A DNA stretch of 64,000 bases, taken from Roseiarcus sp036489975 (lineage in GTDB: Bacteria; Pseudomonadota; Alphaproteobacteria; Rhizobiales; Beijerinckiaceae). Below are positions 41,353 through 50,606 of this stretch, piece after piece. Under the pieces are notes generated by a model, which made no database searches, was not told where the DNA came from, and saw only the letters and a program-made list of their open reading frames with translations. Location: assembly GCA_036489975.1 (NCBI GenBank), contig DASXES010000008.1, forward strand, positions 1 to 64,000, in the 5' to 3' direction. The position numbers and the translations under genes are program-made. How positions within the stretch are numbered: position 1 is the first letter of the stretch; every line of letters starts with the position of its first letter.

Positions 41353-42711
41353 TCAGCGCGAAAGCGCCGTCTCCATGCTGAGTCCGATCGACAGGAGGCG
41401 GTCATCGTCACCGCCAGGCGCCAGGAACTGGACCCCGGTCGGTAAACCCTCGGCGTCGGCTCCAGAAGGCAGCGCGAGGCCGCACATGCGAAATAGATTG
41501 CCGAGAAAAGTATAATGGATGGCGCGCAAATTCGTAACGCGGAACAGTTCCTCGTCGCCTTCGAGCGGGCCAATGGCGGGCGCCGTCATGGGCGTTGCCG
41601 GCAACACCAGCAAGGCTCCCTTCAGATCGTCGGCCAGGGCGGCGATGAGATCGTCACGGCCGCGCTGCAAACTGATGACGTCATGACCGCTGACCCGGCC
41701 GCCCAGGGCGCGCTTCACCACGCGGCGATCCATGCGCTCAGCGTCAGCGGAATCGAAAATCGCGCGGTGTTCGGCATAGGCCTCGATCGCAACGAACGAA
41801 CCATATTGCGCCGAGAGCGCGCGCATGGCGGCAATCTGGGGGATCGGCCTCGACGTGACTTTCGCGCCCGCCGCCGCGAGGCGCTTCAGGGTCGTTGCGA
41901 GATTGGCCGCGACCGCGGGCTCGGCGTCGTCGATCCCCGTCTTGTCCGGCACGACGAATTCCGCCGCGCTGAGATTGATCGGGCGGACGGACGTCGCCTT
42001 TTGCCCGCGCAGCGCCATGTCGATCAGCACGCAATCCTCGACCGTGTGCGCCATCGGACCGATCGTGTCGAGCGTCCGCGAGAGCGGAAACACGCCCTGC
42101 TTGTCGATTCGCCCCTCGCTGGTCTTGAACCCGGCAATGCCGCAGAAGCTTGCCGGCGCGCGGATCGAGCCGCCCGTGTCGCTGCCAATGGCGCAAGGCG
42201 CAAGGCCGCCCGAAACCGCGACCGCCGCGCCCGACGAGGATCCTCCGGCGATGCGAGGCGTCTTTGGATCACGCGGATTTCTCGGCGTGCCGAAAAGCGG
42301 ATTGAGGCCAAGGGCGGAGAAAGCGAATTCCGACAGATTGGTCTTGCCCAGAGCCACCATGCCGGCCGCGGCGAGGTTTGCGACAATCGGCGCGTCTTTG
42401 TCTTTCGGCGCCGACCCGGCGAACAGCGCCGACCCTGCGGTCGTGCGTTCGCCGCCCATGTCGACGAGGTCCTTCCAGGCGACGGGAACGCCGTCGAGCG
42501 GGCCCGCCGCGCGTCCCTCGCGATGACGCTTGCGGCTCGCTTCCGCTTCCTCGAGCGCGCGCTTGCGGGTGACGAGAATGAACGAGGGATTGTCGCGGTC
42601 GCGCTCGATGCGATCAAGGAAGAATTCCGCAACCTCGACCGGGTCGAGGCTTCCCGCCGCGACGAGCCGCCCGATTTCAGCGGCGGACTGCTTTTCCAAA
42701 TTGTCGATCAT
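41353..42711 (-). CDS. Amidase signature family amidohydrolase
   Basis: A 452-residue amidase. The Ser-cisSer-Lys triad is present: Lys in PVAWKDLVDM, Ser in GGSSSGAAVAV and Ser in IGSDTGGSIR. The family includes GatA, 6-aminohexanoate-dimer hydrolase and many broad amidases. The protein starts with MIDNLEKQSAAEIGRLVAAG at the ATG at 42711; upstream in-frame extension is basic and unconserved. Location between a 5-oxoprolinase and a serine hydrolase suggests breakdown of amides or cyclic imides, but that is inference. Confidence 0.92.
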   Translation of the reverse strand: MIDNLEKQSAAEIGRLVAAGSLDPVEVAEFFLDRIERDRDNPSFILVTRKRALEEAEASRKRHREGRAAGPLDGVPVAWKDLVDMGGERTTAGSALFAGSAPKDKDAPIVANLAAAGMVALGKTNLSEFAFSALGLNPLFGTPRNPRDPKTPRIAGGSSSGAAVAVSGGLAPCAIGSDTGGSIRAPASFCGIAGFKTSEGRIDKQGVFPLSRTLDTIGPMAHTVEDCVLIDMALRGQKATSVRPINLSAAEFVVPDKTGIDDAEPAVAANLATTLKRLAAAGAKVTSRPIPQIAAMRALSAQYGSFVAIEAYAEHRAIFDSADAERMDRRVVKRALGGRVSGHDVISLQRGRDDLIAALADDLKGALLVLPATPMTAPAIGPLEGDEELFRVTNLRAIHYTFLGNLFRMCGLALPSGADAEGLPTGVQFLAPGGDDDRLLSIGLSMETALSR

Positions 42712-42814
42712 GACGCACTGAGTCTCCCTCGCCCGCGATGGTAGCGCTATTGTTCGTTCCGGCAAATGCCGCGCTACATAGAGGAGAGAAGCGGGCGGCC
42801 GGCGCTCCCTGCGG

Positions 42815-45800
42815 TCACGCCTTTCCCCACCCGCCCCCGGTCGGCGTGACAATTTCGATCGCTTCACCCGCTTCGACTCTGATCTCGGCGCATCCTGGCA
42901 GGATCTCGACGCGTCCGTCATTGCGGCGGACCGAGTTCATGCCGAGTTCGCCCTCGGTTCCGCCCATCATGCCCAAATTGGGAACGGCGCGATGGCCGCT
43001 CAAGATCGCCGCGCTCATCGGCTTGAGAAAGCGGACGCGCCTCAGCGCGCCATCGCCCGCGCGCCACCGGCCTTTTCCCCCGGAGCCGCGGCGGATGTGG
43101 AAATCCTCGAGCACCACAGGAAAGCGGCTCTCGAGCACCTCCGGGTCGGTGAGACGCGAATTGGTCATGTGCGTGTGAACGGCGCTCGCCCCGTCAAAGC
43201 CCGGACCTGCGGGCGCGCCCGAGCAGATGGTCTCGTAATATTGATAAGTGTCATCGCCGAAGGTGAAATTGTTCATCGTCCCCTGCGCTGAGCCCAGCGC
43301 GCCAAGCGCGGCGAACAGCGTGTCGGTCACGGCCTGCGACACCTCGACATTGCCCGCCACCACCGCGGCCGGATATCTGGGCGACAGCATCGAGCCTTCC
43401 GGCACGATGATGCGGATCGGCCTCAGGCAGCCGGCGTTCATCGGGATGTCGTCGTCGACCATCACCCGAAACACATAGAGCACCGCGGCGCGCGTCACTG
43501 GCTCCGGCGCGTTGAAGTTCGTCGCCTGCTGCGGCGACGTGCCGGTGAAGTCGACCGTCGCCTCGCGTTTGGCCTTATCGACGCTGATCCTGACCTTGAT
43601 GACCGCGCCCTGATCGGAGACGCTCTCCGCCTCGCCGTCGGCGAGCCTGTCGAGCACGCGGCGCACGCTTTCGTCGGCGTTGTCCTGAACGTGGCCCATA
43701 TAGGCCTCGACGGTGTCAAGCGAGAACGCCTCGACCATGCGCCTGAGTTCCCGCACGCCCTTTTCGTTAGCGGCGATCTGCGCCTTGAGGTCGTTGACAT
43801 TCTGCAGCGGATTGCGCGCCGGATAGGGGCCGCTCTTCAAGAGCGCATAGAGTTCGCGTTCGCGAAAACGGCCGCGCTCGACCAGCAGAAAATTGTCGAT
43901 ATAGATCCCCTCCTCGACGATCGACGTCGCGAGCGGCGACATCGAGCCCGGCGCCGTTCCGCCGATATCGGCGTGATGGCCGCGAGACGCGGTCCAGAAC
44001 AGGATCGATTCGCCGCGCTCGTCGAAGACGGGCGTGCAGACAGTGATGTCGGGCAGATGCGTGCCGCCGTTGTAGGGCGCGTTGAGCGCGAACACATCGC
44101 CCGGGCGAATGCGTCCCTGATTATCGTGGATGATCGTCTCGACCGAACGGTCCATTGAGCCGAGATGCACGGGCATGTGCGGCGCATTGGCGATCAGGCG
44201 CCCCTCGCGGTCGAACAGAGCGCAGGAAAAGTCGAGCCGCTCCTTGATGTTGACCGAATAGGCGGTGTTCTGCAGCGTCACCCCCATCTGCTCCGCGATC
44301 GACATGAAGAGATGGTTGAAGATCTCGAGCATGACCGGGTCGGCTTTGGCGCCGACCGCCTCGCGCTTGGCCATGGCCTCGACGCGGGACATGAGCACAT
44401 GATTTTTCTCCGTCACGGCGGCGCGCCAGCCCTGCTCGACGACGATCGTCTGATGCGGCTCGATGATCAGCGCCGGCCCATCGACCATCGCGCCGGCGCC
44501 AAGCGCTTCGCGCAAAAAGACATTCGCATTTCGCCAGCCCCCATGCGAAAAGAAGCGCGTCGCGCGGGCGGGAACCGGCGGCGCGGGCGGCTCCGACCGG
44601 TGGGTCCGCTCGGCGAGCCGAGCCGCGCCGCCGACCGCTTCGGCCGACACCGCCTCGATGACGATGGCTTTTGCGCGATCGACGAAGCCGAAGCGGCTTT
44701 TGTGCGCGCTCTCAAACGCGCGCCGCATCGCCGCCGGGGTCGACAGCGGAACCTCGATGGTCGTGTCGGAGCCCCCATAGCGCAATTGCGCCCGGCGATA
44801 GACCTTGATCCTCTCCCGCGCGACCCCTTGGCCCTGGACCTCGGCGACCGCCGCATCGGCGAGTTCTTCCGCGACGGCCTTGACGCGGAGAAGCGCGTCG
44901 ATGCGAAGAGGCTCATCGACTCCTTGCGCACGCTGCGCGGCGATATCGGCGAGCCCCATGCCATAGGCCGAGAGCAGCGATGAGAACGGATGGATGAGCA
45001 CGGTCGAGATCGCCAGCGCGTCGGCGACGTCGCAGGCATGCTGCCCGCCCGCGCCGCCGAAGCAATTGAGCGCATAGCGTGTCACGTCATAGCCGCGCGC
45101 CACCGAAATCGTCTTGATCGCCTCGGCCATCTTCGCAACGGCGATGGCGAGAAAACCGTCGGCGACCGCCTCCGGCTCCCGCCCGTCGCCGATTTCGCGC
45201 GCGAGTGTCGCGAAGCGCTCGCGCACGATCGTGTCGTCGAGCGCCTCATCGCTGTCAGGGCCAAACACTTTTGGGAACAGATCCGGGATGAGCTTGCTGG
45301 TCATCAGGTTGGCGTCGGTGACGGTGAGCGGACCGCCGCGGCGATAAGCCGCGGGACCTGGATCGGCGCCGGCTGAAGCCGGGCCGACGCGAAAGCGCGC
45401 GCCGTCGAAGGAGAGGATCGAGCCGCCGCCCGCGGCGACGGTATGGATCTTCATCATCGGCGCGCGCATCCGCACGCCCGCGACCTCGGTCTCGAAGGCG
45501 CGCTCGAATTCCCCATCGAAATGAGCGACATCGGTCGAGGTGCCGCCCATGTCGAAGCCAATGACGCGCTTGAACCCGGCGCTCGCGCCAATGCGCGCCA
45601 TCGCCACCACGCCCCCGGCTGGGCCCGACAGGATCGCGTCCTTGCCGGCGAACAGCGCCGCGGAGGTCAGTCCCCCCGACGACATCATGAACATGACACG
45701 CGCCCCAGTCCGTTCGACGTCGAGATCGCGCGACACCTGGCCGACATAGCGCTTGAGAATCGGCGAGAGGTAAGCGTCGACCACCGTCGTGTCGCCGCGC

Positions 45801-46441
45801 GACACGAGCTTGATGAGCGCGGAGGCGGCATGGCTTTCCGATACTTGTCCGAAGCCGACCGCGCGCGCTATCGCGCCGACCGCGCGCTCATTCGCCGGAA
45901 AGCGCCACGCGTGCATGAACACGATCGCGACCGAATCGTAGCCTTGCGCTCGCGCTTGCGTGAGCGCGGCGCGCACGCGCTCGAGGTCCGGCGTCGCCTC
46001 GACCGTGCCGTCCGCGAGCACGCGCTCGTCGACCTCGACGACGCCTGAATAGAGCTGCTCCGGCTTTACGATGTCGCGCGCGAATATGCGCGGACGCGCC
46101 TGATAGCTGATCTCGAGCGCGTCGCGAAAGCCGCGCGTGGTCATGAGCAGCGTGCGCTCGCCGCGCCGTTCGAGCAGCGCATTCGTAGCGACAGTCGTTC
46201 CCATCTTGACGGCCCCAATCGCGCCGGCCGGGATCGGCGCGCCCGAAGCGAGGGCAAGAAGACGGCGGATCGCCTCGACCGCGGCGTCCGTATAAGCCGG
46301 GCTCTCCGAGAGAAGCTTCATCGGATGCAGCCGTCCGCGCGGGTCGCGGCCGATGACGTCGGTGAACGTGCCGCCGCGATCGATCCAGAAGTCCCAGCCG
46401 CCCGCCGCTTTATCCGTGGAAGAGCCGCGCTTCGCGTTCAC
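42815..46441 (-). CDS. Fused hydantoinase A/B protein (5-oxoprolinase type)
   Basis: A 1208-residue protein. Residues from about 15 to 690 are the HyuA domain (WIDRGGTFTDVIG, VIGFDMGGTSTDVAHFDGE, FGGAGGQHACDVADAL); from about 700 on is HyuB (LEIFNHLFMSIAEQMGVTLQNTAYSVNIKERLDFS and HMPVHLGSMDRS). A fused protein of this length matches ATP-dependent 5-oxoprolinase, which opens pyroglutamate to glutamate; N-methylhydantoinase is the main alternative. It is upstream of the amidase on the same strand and divergent from an aldo/keto reductase. No accessory pxpABC genes are visible. Confidence 0.9.
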   Translation of the reverse strand: MNAKRGSSTDKAAGGWDFWIDRGGTFTDVIGRDPRGRLHPMKLLSESPAYTDAAVEAIRRLLALASGAPIPAGAIGAVKMGTTVATNALLERRGERTLLMTTRGFRDALEISYQARPRIFARDIVKPEQLYSGVVEVDERVLADGTVEATPDLERVRAALTQARAQGYDSVAIVFMHAWRFPANERAVGAIARAVGFGQVSESHAASALIKLVSRGDTTVVDAYLSPILKRYVGQVSRDLDVERTGARVMFMMSSGGLTSAALFAGKDAILSGPAGGVVAMARIGASAGFKRVIGFDMGGTSTDVAHFDGEFERAFETEVAGVRMRAPMMKIHTVAAGGGSILSFDGARFRVGPASAGADPGPAAYRRGGPLTVTDANLMTSKLIPDLFPKVFGPDSDEALDDTIVRERFATLAREIGDGREPEAVADGFLAIAVAKMAEAIKTISVARGYDVTRYALNCFGGAGGQHACDVADALAISTVLIHPFSSLLSAYGMGLADIAAQRAQGVDEPLRIDALLRVKAVAEELADAAVAEVQGQGVARERIKVYRRAQLRYGGSDTTIEVPLSTPAAMRRAFESAHKSRFGFVDRAKAIVIEAVSAEAVGGAARLAERTHRSEPPAPPVPARATRFFSHGGWRNANVFLREALGAGAMVDGPALIIEPHQTIVVEQGWRAAVTEKNHVLMSRVEAMAKREAVGAKADPVMLEIFNHLFMSIAEQMGVTLQNTAYSVNIKERLDFSCALFDREGRLIANAPHMPVHLGSMDRSVETIIHDNQGRIRPGDVFALNAPYNGGTHLPDITVCTPVFDERGESILFWTASRGHHADIGGTAPGSMSPLATSIVEEGIYIDNFLLVERGRFRERELYALLKSGPYPARNPLQNVNDLKAQIAANEKGVRELRRMVEAFSLDTVEAYMGHVQDNADESVRRVLDRLADGEAESVSDQGAVIKVRISVDKAKREATVDFTGTSPQQATNFNAPEPVTRAAVLYVFRVMVDDDIPMNAGCLRPIRIIVPEGSMLSPRYPAAVVAGNVEVSQAVTDTLFAALGALGSAQGTMNNFTFGDDTYQYYETICSGAPAGPGFDGASAVHTHMTNSRLTDPEVLESRFPVVLEDFHIRRGSGGKGRWRAGDGALRRVRFLKPMSAAILSGHRAVPNLGMMGGTEGELGMNSVRRNDGRVEILPGCAEIRVEAGEAIEIVTPTGGGWGKA

Positions 46442-46536
46442 GTTTGATTGATCTCCCGCGTTGCGCCGCGACTTTGCAGCGACCCTGCGAATGGTCTTAT
46501 CATCGAGGCAATCCAGAAAACGAGAGGATCCAGGTC

Positions 46537-47517
46537 ATGGAAACCGTCAAGTTTGGCAAAACCGGCATGCAGGTGTCGAAGCTCTGCCTCGGCTGCATGA
46601 CCTACGGCTCGACGAAATGGCGCGACTGGGTGCTGGAGGAAGAGGCCTCGCGCCCGTTCATCCGCGAGGCGCTGGAGAAAGGCATCAACTTTTTCGACAC
46701 GGCGGATGTCTATTCGCAAGGCGCGAGCGAGGAAATCGTCGGCCGCGCGTTGAAAGAATACGCCAAGCGGCCGGAGGTGGTGATCGCAACCAAGGTGCAT
46801 GGGGCGATGGGGCCGGGCGCCAACGCCAAGGGCCTGTCGCGCAAGCACATCATGGAGGCGATCGACGCGTCCCTCAGGCGCCTCGGCACGGATTATGTCG
46901 ATCTCTACCAGATCCACCGCTTCGATCCCCTGACCCCGATGGAGGAAACTCTCGAAGCGCTGAACGACGTCGTGCGCGCCGGCAAGGCGATCTATATCGG
47001 CGCTTCGTCGATGTACGGATGGCAGTTCGCGCGCATGCTGGACATCGCCCGCGCCAAGGGACACGCTGAGTTCGTGTCGATGCAGAACTATTACAACCTG
47101 GTCTATCGCGAGGAAGAGCGCGAGATGATGCCCTTGTGCGCGAACGACGGCATCGCCGTCATTCCCTGGTCGCCGATGGCGCGCGGCTATCTCGCGGGTT
47201 CCGGCGTCGGCGCCGAGGCTTCGACGGTTCGCGGCCGCACCGATCCGTTCAGCGTCACTCTGGGGCTTGGCTCGCGGCAGGACGAGGCGATCCGCAAGCG
47301 TGTGATCGAGACGGCGGAAAAGCTCAGCACGAAGCCGGCGGTCGTCGCGCTCGCCTGGGTGCTGTCGAAGCCGTTCGTCACCGCGCCGATCATCGGCGCC
47401 TCGAAGCCCCACCACCTCGCCGACGCGGTTGCGGCGACCGAGCTCAAGCTCGACGCGCGCACCATCGCCAAGCTCGAGGAGCCCTATCACTGCAAGCCGG
47501 TGGCGGGCCACGCGTAG
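46537..47517 (+). CDS. Aldo/keto reductase
   Basis: A 326-residue TIM-barrel reductase. GINFFDTADVYSQGASEEIVG has the catalytic Asp and Tyr, VVIATKVHG the Lys, and DYVDLYQIHRFDP the His; EAIRKRVIE-type C-terminal segments bind NADPH. The ATG at 46537 (METVKFGKTGMQVSK) follows GAGAGGATCCAGG; the frame upstream is not conserved. The substrate is unknown. DUF427 follows on the same strand after 67 bases. Confidence 0.94.
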   Translation: METVKFGKTGMQVSKLCLGCMTYGSTKWRDWVLEEEASRPFIREALEKGINFFDTADVYSQGASEEIVGRALKEYAKRPEVVIATKVHGAMGPGANAKGLSRKHIMEAIDASLRRLGTDYVDLYQIHRFDPLTPMEETLEALNDVVRAGKAIYIGASSMYGWQFARMLDIARAKGHAEFVSMQNYYNLVYREEEREMMPLCANDGIAVIPWSPMARGYLAGSGVGAEASTVRGRTDPFSVTLGLGSRQDEAIRKRVIETAEKLSTKPAVVALAWVLSKPFVTAPIIGASKPHHLADAVAATELKLDARTIAKLEEPYHCKPVAGHA

Positions 47518-47584
47518 CGAACGGCTGCGCGCGCACTTAAGTAAGGGATGCGGGCGAACGCTCGAACCCTTCGAGGAGCAGATC

Positions 47585-47947
47585 ATGACACAAGCAGGAA
47601 CCAAAGACCATCCGATCACGATCGAGCCGATCCATGAGCGCGTGCGCGTGAATTGGCATGGGCGCACGATCGGCGACAGCAAGGCCGCGTTGGAGCTGCG
47701 CGAGGCGAACTATCCCCCGGTCGTCTACGTGCCCCGCGCCGACATGGACATGAGCGCGCTCGAACGCACGGCGCGCGTCACGACCTGTCCCTACAAGGGC
47801 GAGGCGAATTACTTCTCGATCACCGACGGCAAGGCGCGCGACGACAACGCCGTGTGGACTTACGAGCTGCCGAAAACGGGGGTCGGTGAGATCGGGTCCC
47901 ACCTCGCTTTTTATGCCGACAAAGTCGAGATCACGCGCGGCGAATGA
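47585..47947 (+). CDS. DUF427 family protein
   Basis: A 120-residue protein with the DUF427 pattern: VRVNWHGRTIGDSKAALELREANYPPVVYVPRADMDM (first half), CPYKGEANYFSI and GSHLAFYADKVEI. The fold is small and beta-rich; its function is not known. Start at ATG 47585 follows GAGGAGCAG. No signal peptide is present. It may share a transcript with the aldo/keto reductase. Confidence 0.9.
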   Translation: MTQAGTKDHPITIEPIHERVRVNWHGRTIGDSKAALELREANYPPVVYVPRADMDMSALERTARVTTCPYKGEANYFSITDGKARDDNAVWTYELPKTGVGEIGSHLAFYADKVEITRGE

Positions 47948-48097
47948 GGCTCCGCCCGGGCTGAGTTCATCTCAGCCGGCGCGATTGATACGAGTCACCT
48001 ACCGGTCGTCGCGGAAGGCGAACGAACCGTCGCTGTGCATTGCGCCCGCCTTACTGTAGACAGGGCCCCGACTCGGTTGGGATAGGGAATAACAACA

Positions 48098-48478
48098 ATG
48101 CTGTTCGATGGCGGATTTACGTTTGGCAATTTCATCGCCGACGCCTTCACCATATTCATGTTCATACTGTGGTTCTGGCTGCTGATCGTCGCATCGGGCG
48201 ATCTGTTCCGCCGGCACGACGTGTCCGGTCTGGTTAAAGTGCTCTGGGTGATCGCCTTCATCCTGTTCTCTTACCTTGGCGTCTTCGCCTATCTACTCAC
48301 CCAGGGGCGCGGCATGGCGGAGCGCAACAAGGCGCAAGCCAGCGAGGCGAGGGATGAGTTGCGCCATATCGTCGGCTTCAGCGTCGCCGACGAAATCACC
48401 AAGCTCGACAGGCTGAAGGCGGCGGGGTCGATCACCGAGCAGGAATACGGACGCCTGCGGACCAAGCTGGTCCAATAA
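48098..48478 (+). CDS. Membrane protein with PLDc_N and SHOCT domains
   Basis: A 126-residue protein. Two transmembrane segments (FTIFMFILWFWLLIVASGDLF and VLWVIAFILFSYLGVFAYLLT) form the PLDc_N-type hairpin. The C-terminal DEITKLDRLKAAGSITEQEYGRLRTKLV is a SHOCT domain. Proteins of this shape are common and of unknown function. It is followed 31 bases later by the carbonic anhydrase gene on the same strand. Confidence 0.88.
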   Translation: MLFDGGFTFGNFIADAFTIFMFILWFWLLIVASGDLFRRHDVSGLVKVLWVIAFILFSYLGVFAYLLTQGRGMAERNKAQASEARDELRHIVGFSVADEITKLDRLKAAGSITEQEYGRLRTKLVQ

Positions 48479-48509
48479 GGGCTCCGGCGCGGGGGCTCGC
48501 TCCGCGCCG

Positions 48510-49295
48510 ATGGACGATCCCTTCGAACGAACGACCCGCATATTCAAGACGGCTCGTGGAAGGCCAGGGAGGCGCGCGGTGTGCATCAATTGTGAGAGCG
48601 ACGGAATCGGCCGGCGGGATTTGATGAAGTTCGGCGCAGCGATCGCGCTCGGCATGGGAGGCGTTTCGCCTGCGGCGCTGGCGGCTGAAGACGCGCCGAA
48701 GGCGCTCTCGCCCGCGGAGGCGCTTGCCGCGCTCAAGGCGGGGAACGAACGCTTCGTCAGCCACCCAGAACTGTGTTCGGTCGATCTCGCGCAGAGCCGC
48801 AGCGCCGTCGCCGCAGGCCAGGCGCCCTGGGCGACGATCATCGGCTGCGCCGACAGCCGTGTGCCTCCCGAGCTCATTTTCGGCGGCCACGGCGTGGGCG
48901 AACTGTTCGTCTCGCGCGACGCCGGCAATCTCGTCGACACCGCGACCCTGGGCACCGTCGAATTCGGCGCAGCCGTGCTCGGCTCGCCGCTCATCGTGGT
49001 CCTCGCCCATACCGCCTGCGGCGCCGTGAAGGCCGCCTGCGACATCGTCACCAAGAACGCGACCTTTCCTGGCGCAATCGGCCGGATGATCCAACCGATC
49101 GTCCCCGCGGCGCTTGCCGTGCGCAACGAGCCCGGTGATTTCACCAACAACGCCGCCAAGGAAAGCGCCAAGCGGACCGCGAGCGGCCTGACCGCGCACA
49201 GCACGCTCATCGCCGACCTCGTGAGCAAGGGCAAAGTCAACATCATGGCGGCGATCTATGACCTGCAAACCGGCGTCGTCACCTACCTCGATTAG
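48510..49295 (+). CDS. Beta-type carbonic anhydrase, probably exported
   Basis: A 261-residue beta-carbonic anhydrase. The Zn site appears as IGCADSRVPPE (Cys and Asp-Arg dyad), LAHTACGAVKAA (His and Cys). The N terminus has GRRDLMKFGAAIALGMGGVSP, a Tat-like twin-arginine signal about 40 residues in, preceded by a charged region with two Cys. It therefore probably acts in the periplasm, converting CO2 to bicarbonate. A start closer to the twin-arginine motif is possible. Confidence 0.92.
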   Translation: MDDPFERTTRIFKTARGRPGRRAVCINCESDGIGRRDLMKFGAAIALGMGGVSPAALAAEDAPKALSPAEALAALKAGNERFVSHPELCSVDLAQSRSAVAAGQAPWATIIGCADSRVPPELIFGGHGVGELFVSRDAGNLVDTATLGTVEFGAAVLGSPLIVVLAHTACGAVKAACDIVTKNATFPGAIGRMIQPIVPAALAVRNEPGDFTNNAAKESAKRTASGLTAHSTLIADLVSKGKVNIMAAIYDLQTGVVTYLD

Positions 49296-49500
49296 CGGCG
49301 CGGCGTCAGCGCGATCGGTTGCGAATGGTGGCTCGGCGAGCCAAACCCAGAGTCGCGGGTCCGCCGGGACGCGAGCCTGAGCACGCGCCCGCGCTCCCGC
49401 GGTTTCGGGGTAAGATCGCGTTGCGGCCGGCCCTAAGCCCTGCCTCAAGGGATTGGGCTCCGCTCCGCCGCTTGCTTCTCAAGCCCGAAACGAACGAGAC

Positions 49501-50358
49501 ATGACCGCGAAAAGCAAGACCGTTCTCATCACCGGCTCAACCGACGGCGTCGGGCGCTACGTGGCTGAGCGCCTGGCCGCGCAGGGCTGGCGGGTCATCG
49601 TCCATGGCCGTGACCGCATCCGCGGCGAGGCGGTGATCGAACGGATCGCGAGCCAAGGGGGCGAAGCGCGCCTCCTCACCGCTGATCTCGCCTCGCTCGC
49701 CGAGGTTCGCTCTCTCGCCGACGCGGTGCTGCGCGATGAAGCCGGCCTCGACGCGCTCGTCAACAACGCCGGGATCGGCACGAGCGGGTCGCACCGCGAA
49801 CTCAGCGTCGATGCGCTCGAATTGCGTTTCGCGGTCAACTATCTTGCGGGTTTCCTGCTGACGCGCCTGCTCCTGCCCATGTTGGAGGCGCGCAAATCAG
49901 CCCGCATCGTCAATGTCTCCTCGGCCGGACAGCAGGCGATCGACTTTTCCGACGTGATGCTCACACATGGCTATAGCGGCGCGCGCGCCTACCGCCAGAG
50001 CAAGCTGGCGCAGATCCTGTTCACCTTCGATCTCGCCAATGAGCTCGCGGGAAGCGGCCTAACGGTCAATTGCCTGCATCCCGCAACTTATATGGATACG
50101 ACGATGGTCCGTTTGGGCGGCGCAAAGCCGATAAGCACAGTGGAGCAAGGCGGCGCGGCCATTCTGCAACTCGTCGAGTCCGCGGCGCTTGCGGGCGGAA
50201 GCGGACTCTATTTCAACGGCCTGCAGGAAGCGCGCGCCGATTCGCAGGCCTATGACGAGAGCGCGCGTAAGCGTTTGCGCGAGCTGAGCTTCGAACTGGC
50301 CGGTCTCGCCGACCCCTTCGCGGCCCCGGGACCATCGGGACAAGGCGACCTCCGCTGA
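49501..50358 (+). CDS. Short-chain dehydrogenase (retinol-dehydrogenase-like)
   Basis: A 285-residue SDR. TVLITGSTDGVGRYVAERLAAQG is the nucleotide-binding motif, followed by NNAGIGTSG, VNVSSAGQQ and YRQSKLAQILF with the catalytic Tyr and Lys. The pattern is that of the light-dependent protochlorophyllide reductase/retinol dehydrogenase-like branch. The C-terminal segment is extended with a Pro/Gly tail. The ATG at 49501 is chosen over one 48 bases upstream. Substrate unknown. Confidence 0.9.
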   Translation: MTAKSKTVLITGSTDGVGRYVAERLAAQGWRVIVHGRDRIRGEAVIERIASQGGEARLLTADLASLAEVRSLADAVLRDEAGLDALVNNAGIGTSGSHRELSVDALELRFAVNYLAGFLLTRLLLPMLEARKSARIVNVSSAGQQAIDFSDVMLTHGYSGARAYRQSKLAQILFTFDLANELAGSGLTVNCLHPATYMDTTMVRLGGAKPISTVEQGGAAILQLVESAALAGGSGLYFNGLQEARADSQAYDESARKRLRELSFELAGLADPFAAPGPSGQGDLR

Positions 50359-50606
50359 CGCCGGTCACAAAGACGCCTGGTCGCGACGGCCTTATCAATG
50401 GCGCTGCGATCCCGGGAACAGGGCGCCCCTGAGCCGGCGGGCGCCCGCGGGCATTCATCGGGTGTTAATCGCTCCCCATATCTGTTGGCGCGTTGACGCC
50501 ATGGGCCATACTAGCGGAGTCGGCGCGCCTGCATTATTCTGCCGGTCGGCCACGAATGTCCAGTATGACGCCCCATGGCTGCCCGGCTGCTTTTGGAGCC
50601 AACAGG

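Noticed and set aside
42505..42540. Twelve-base match to the repeat end CTCGCGATGACG inside the amidase gene
   Set aside because: It is short, in coding sequence, has no second arm, and encodes normal residues of the amidase.
46438..47682. 414-codon minus-strand frame opposite the aldo/keto reductase
   Set aside because: The plus-strand gene has all catalytic motifs; this frame has none.
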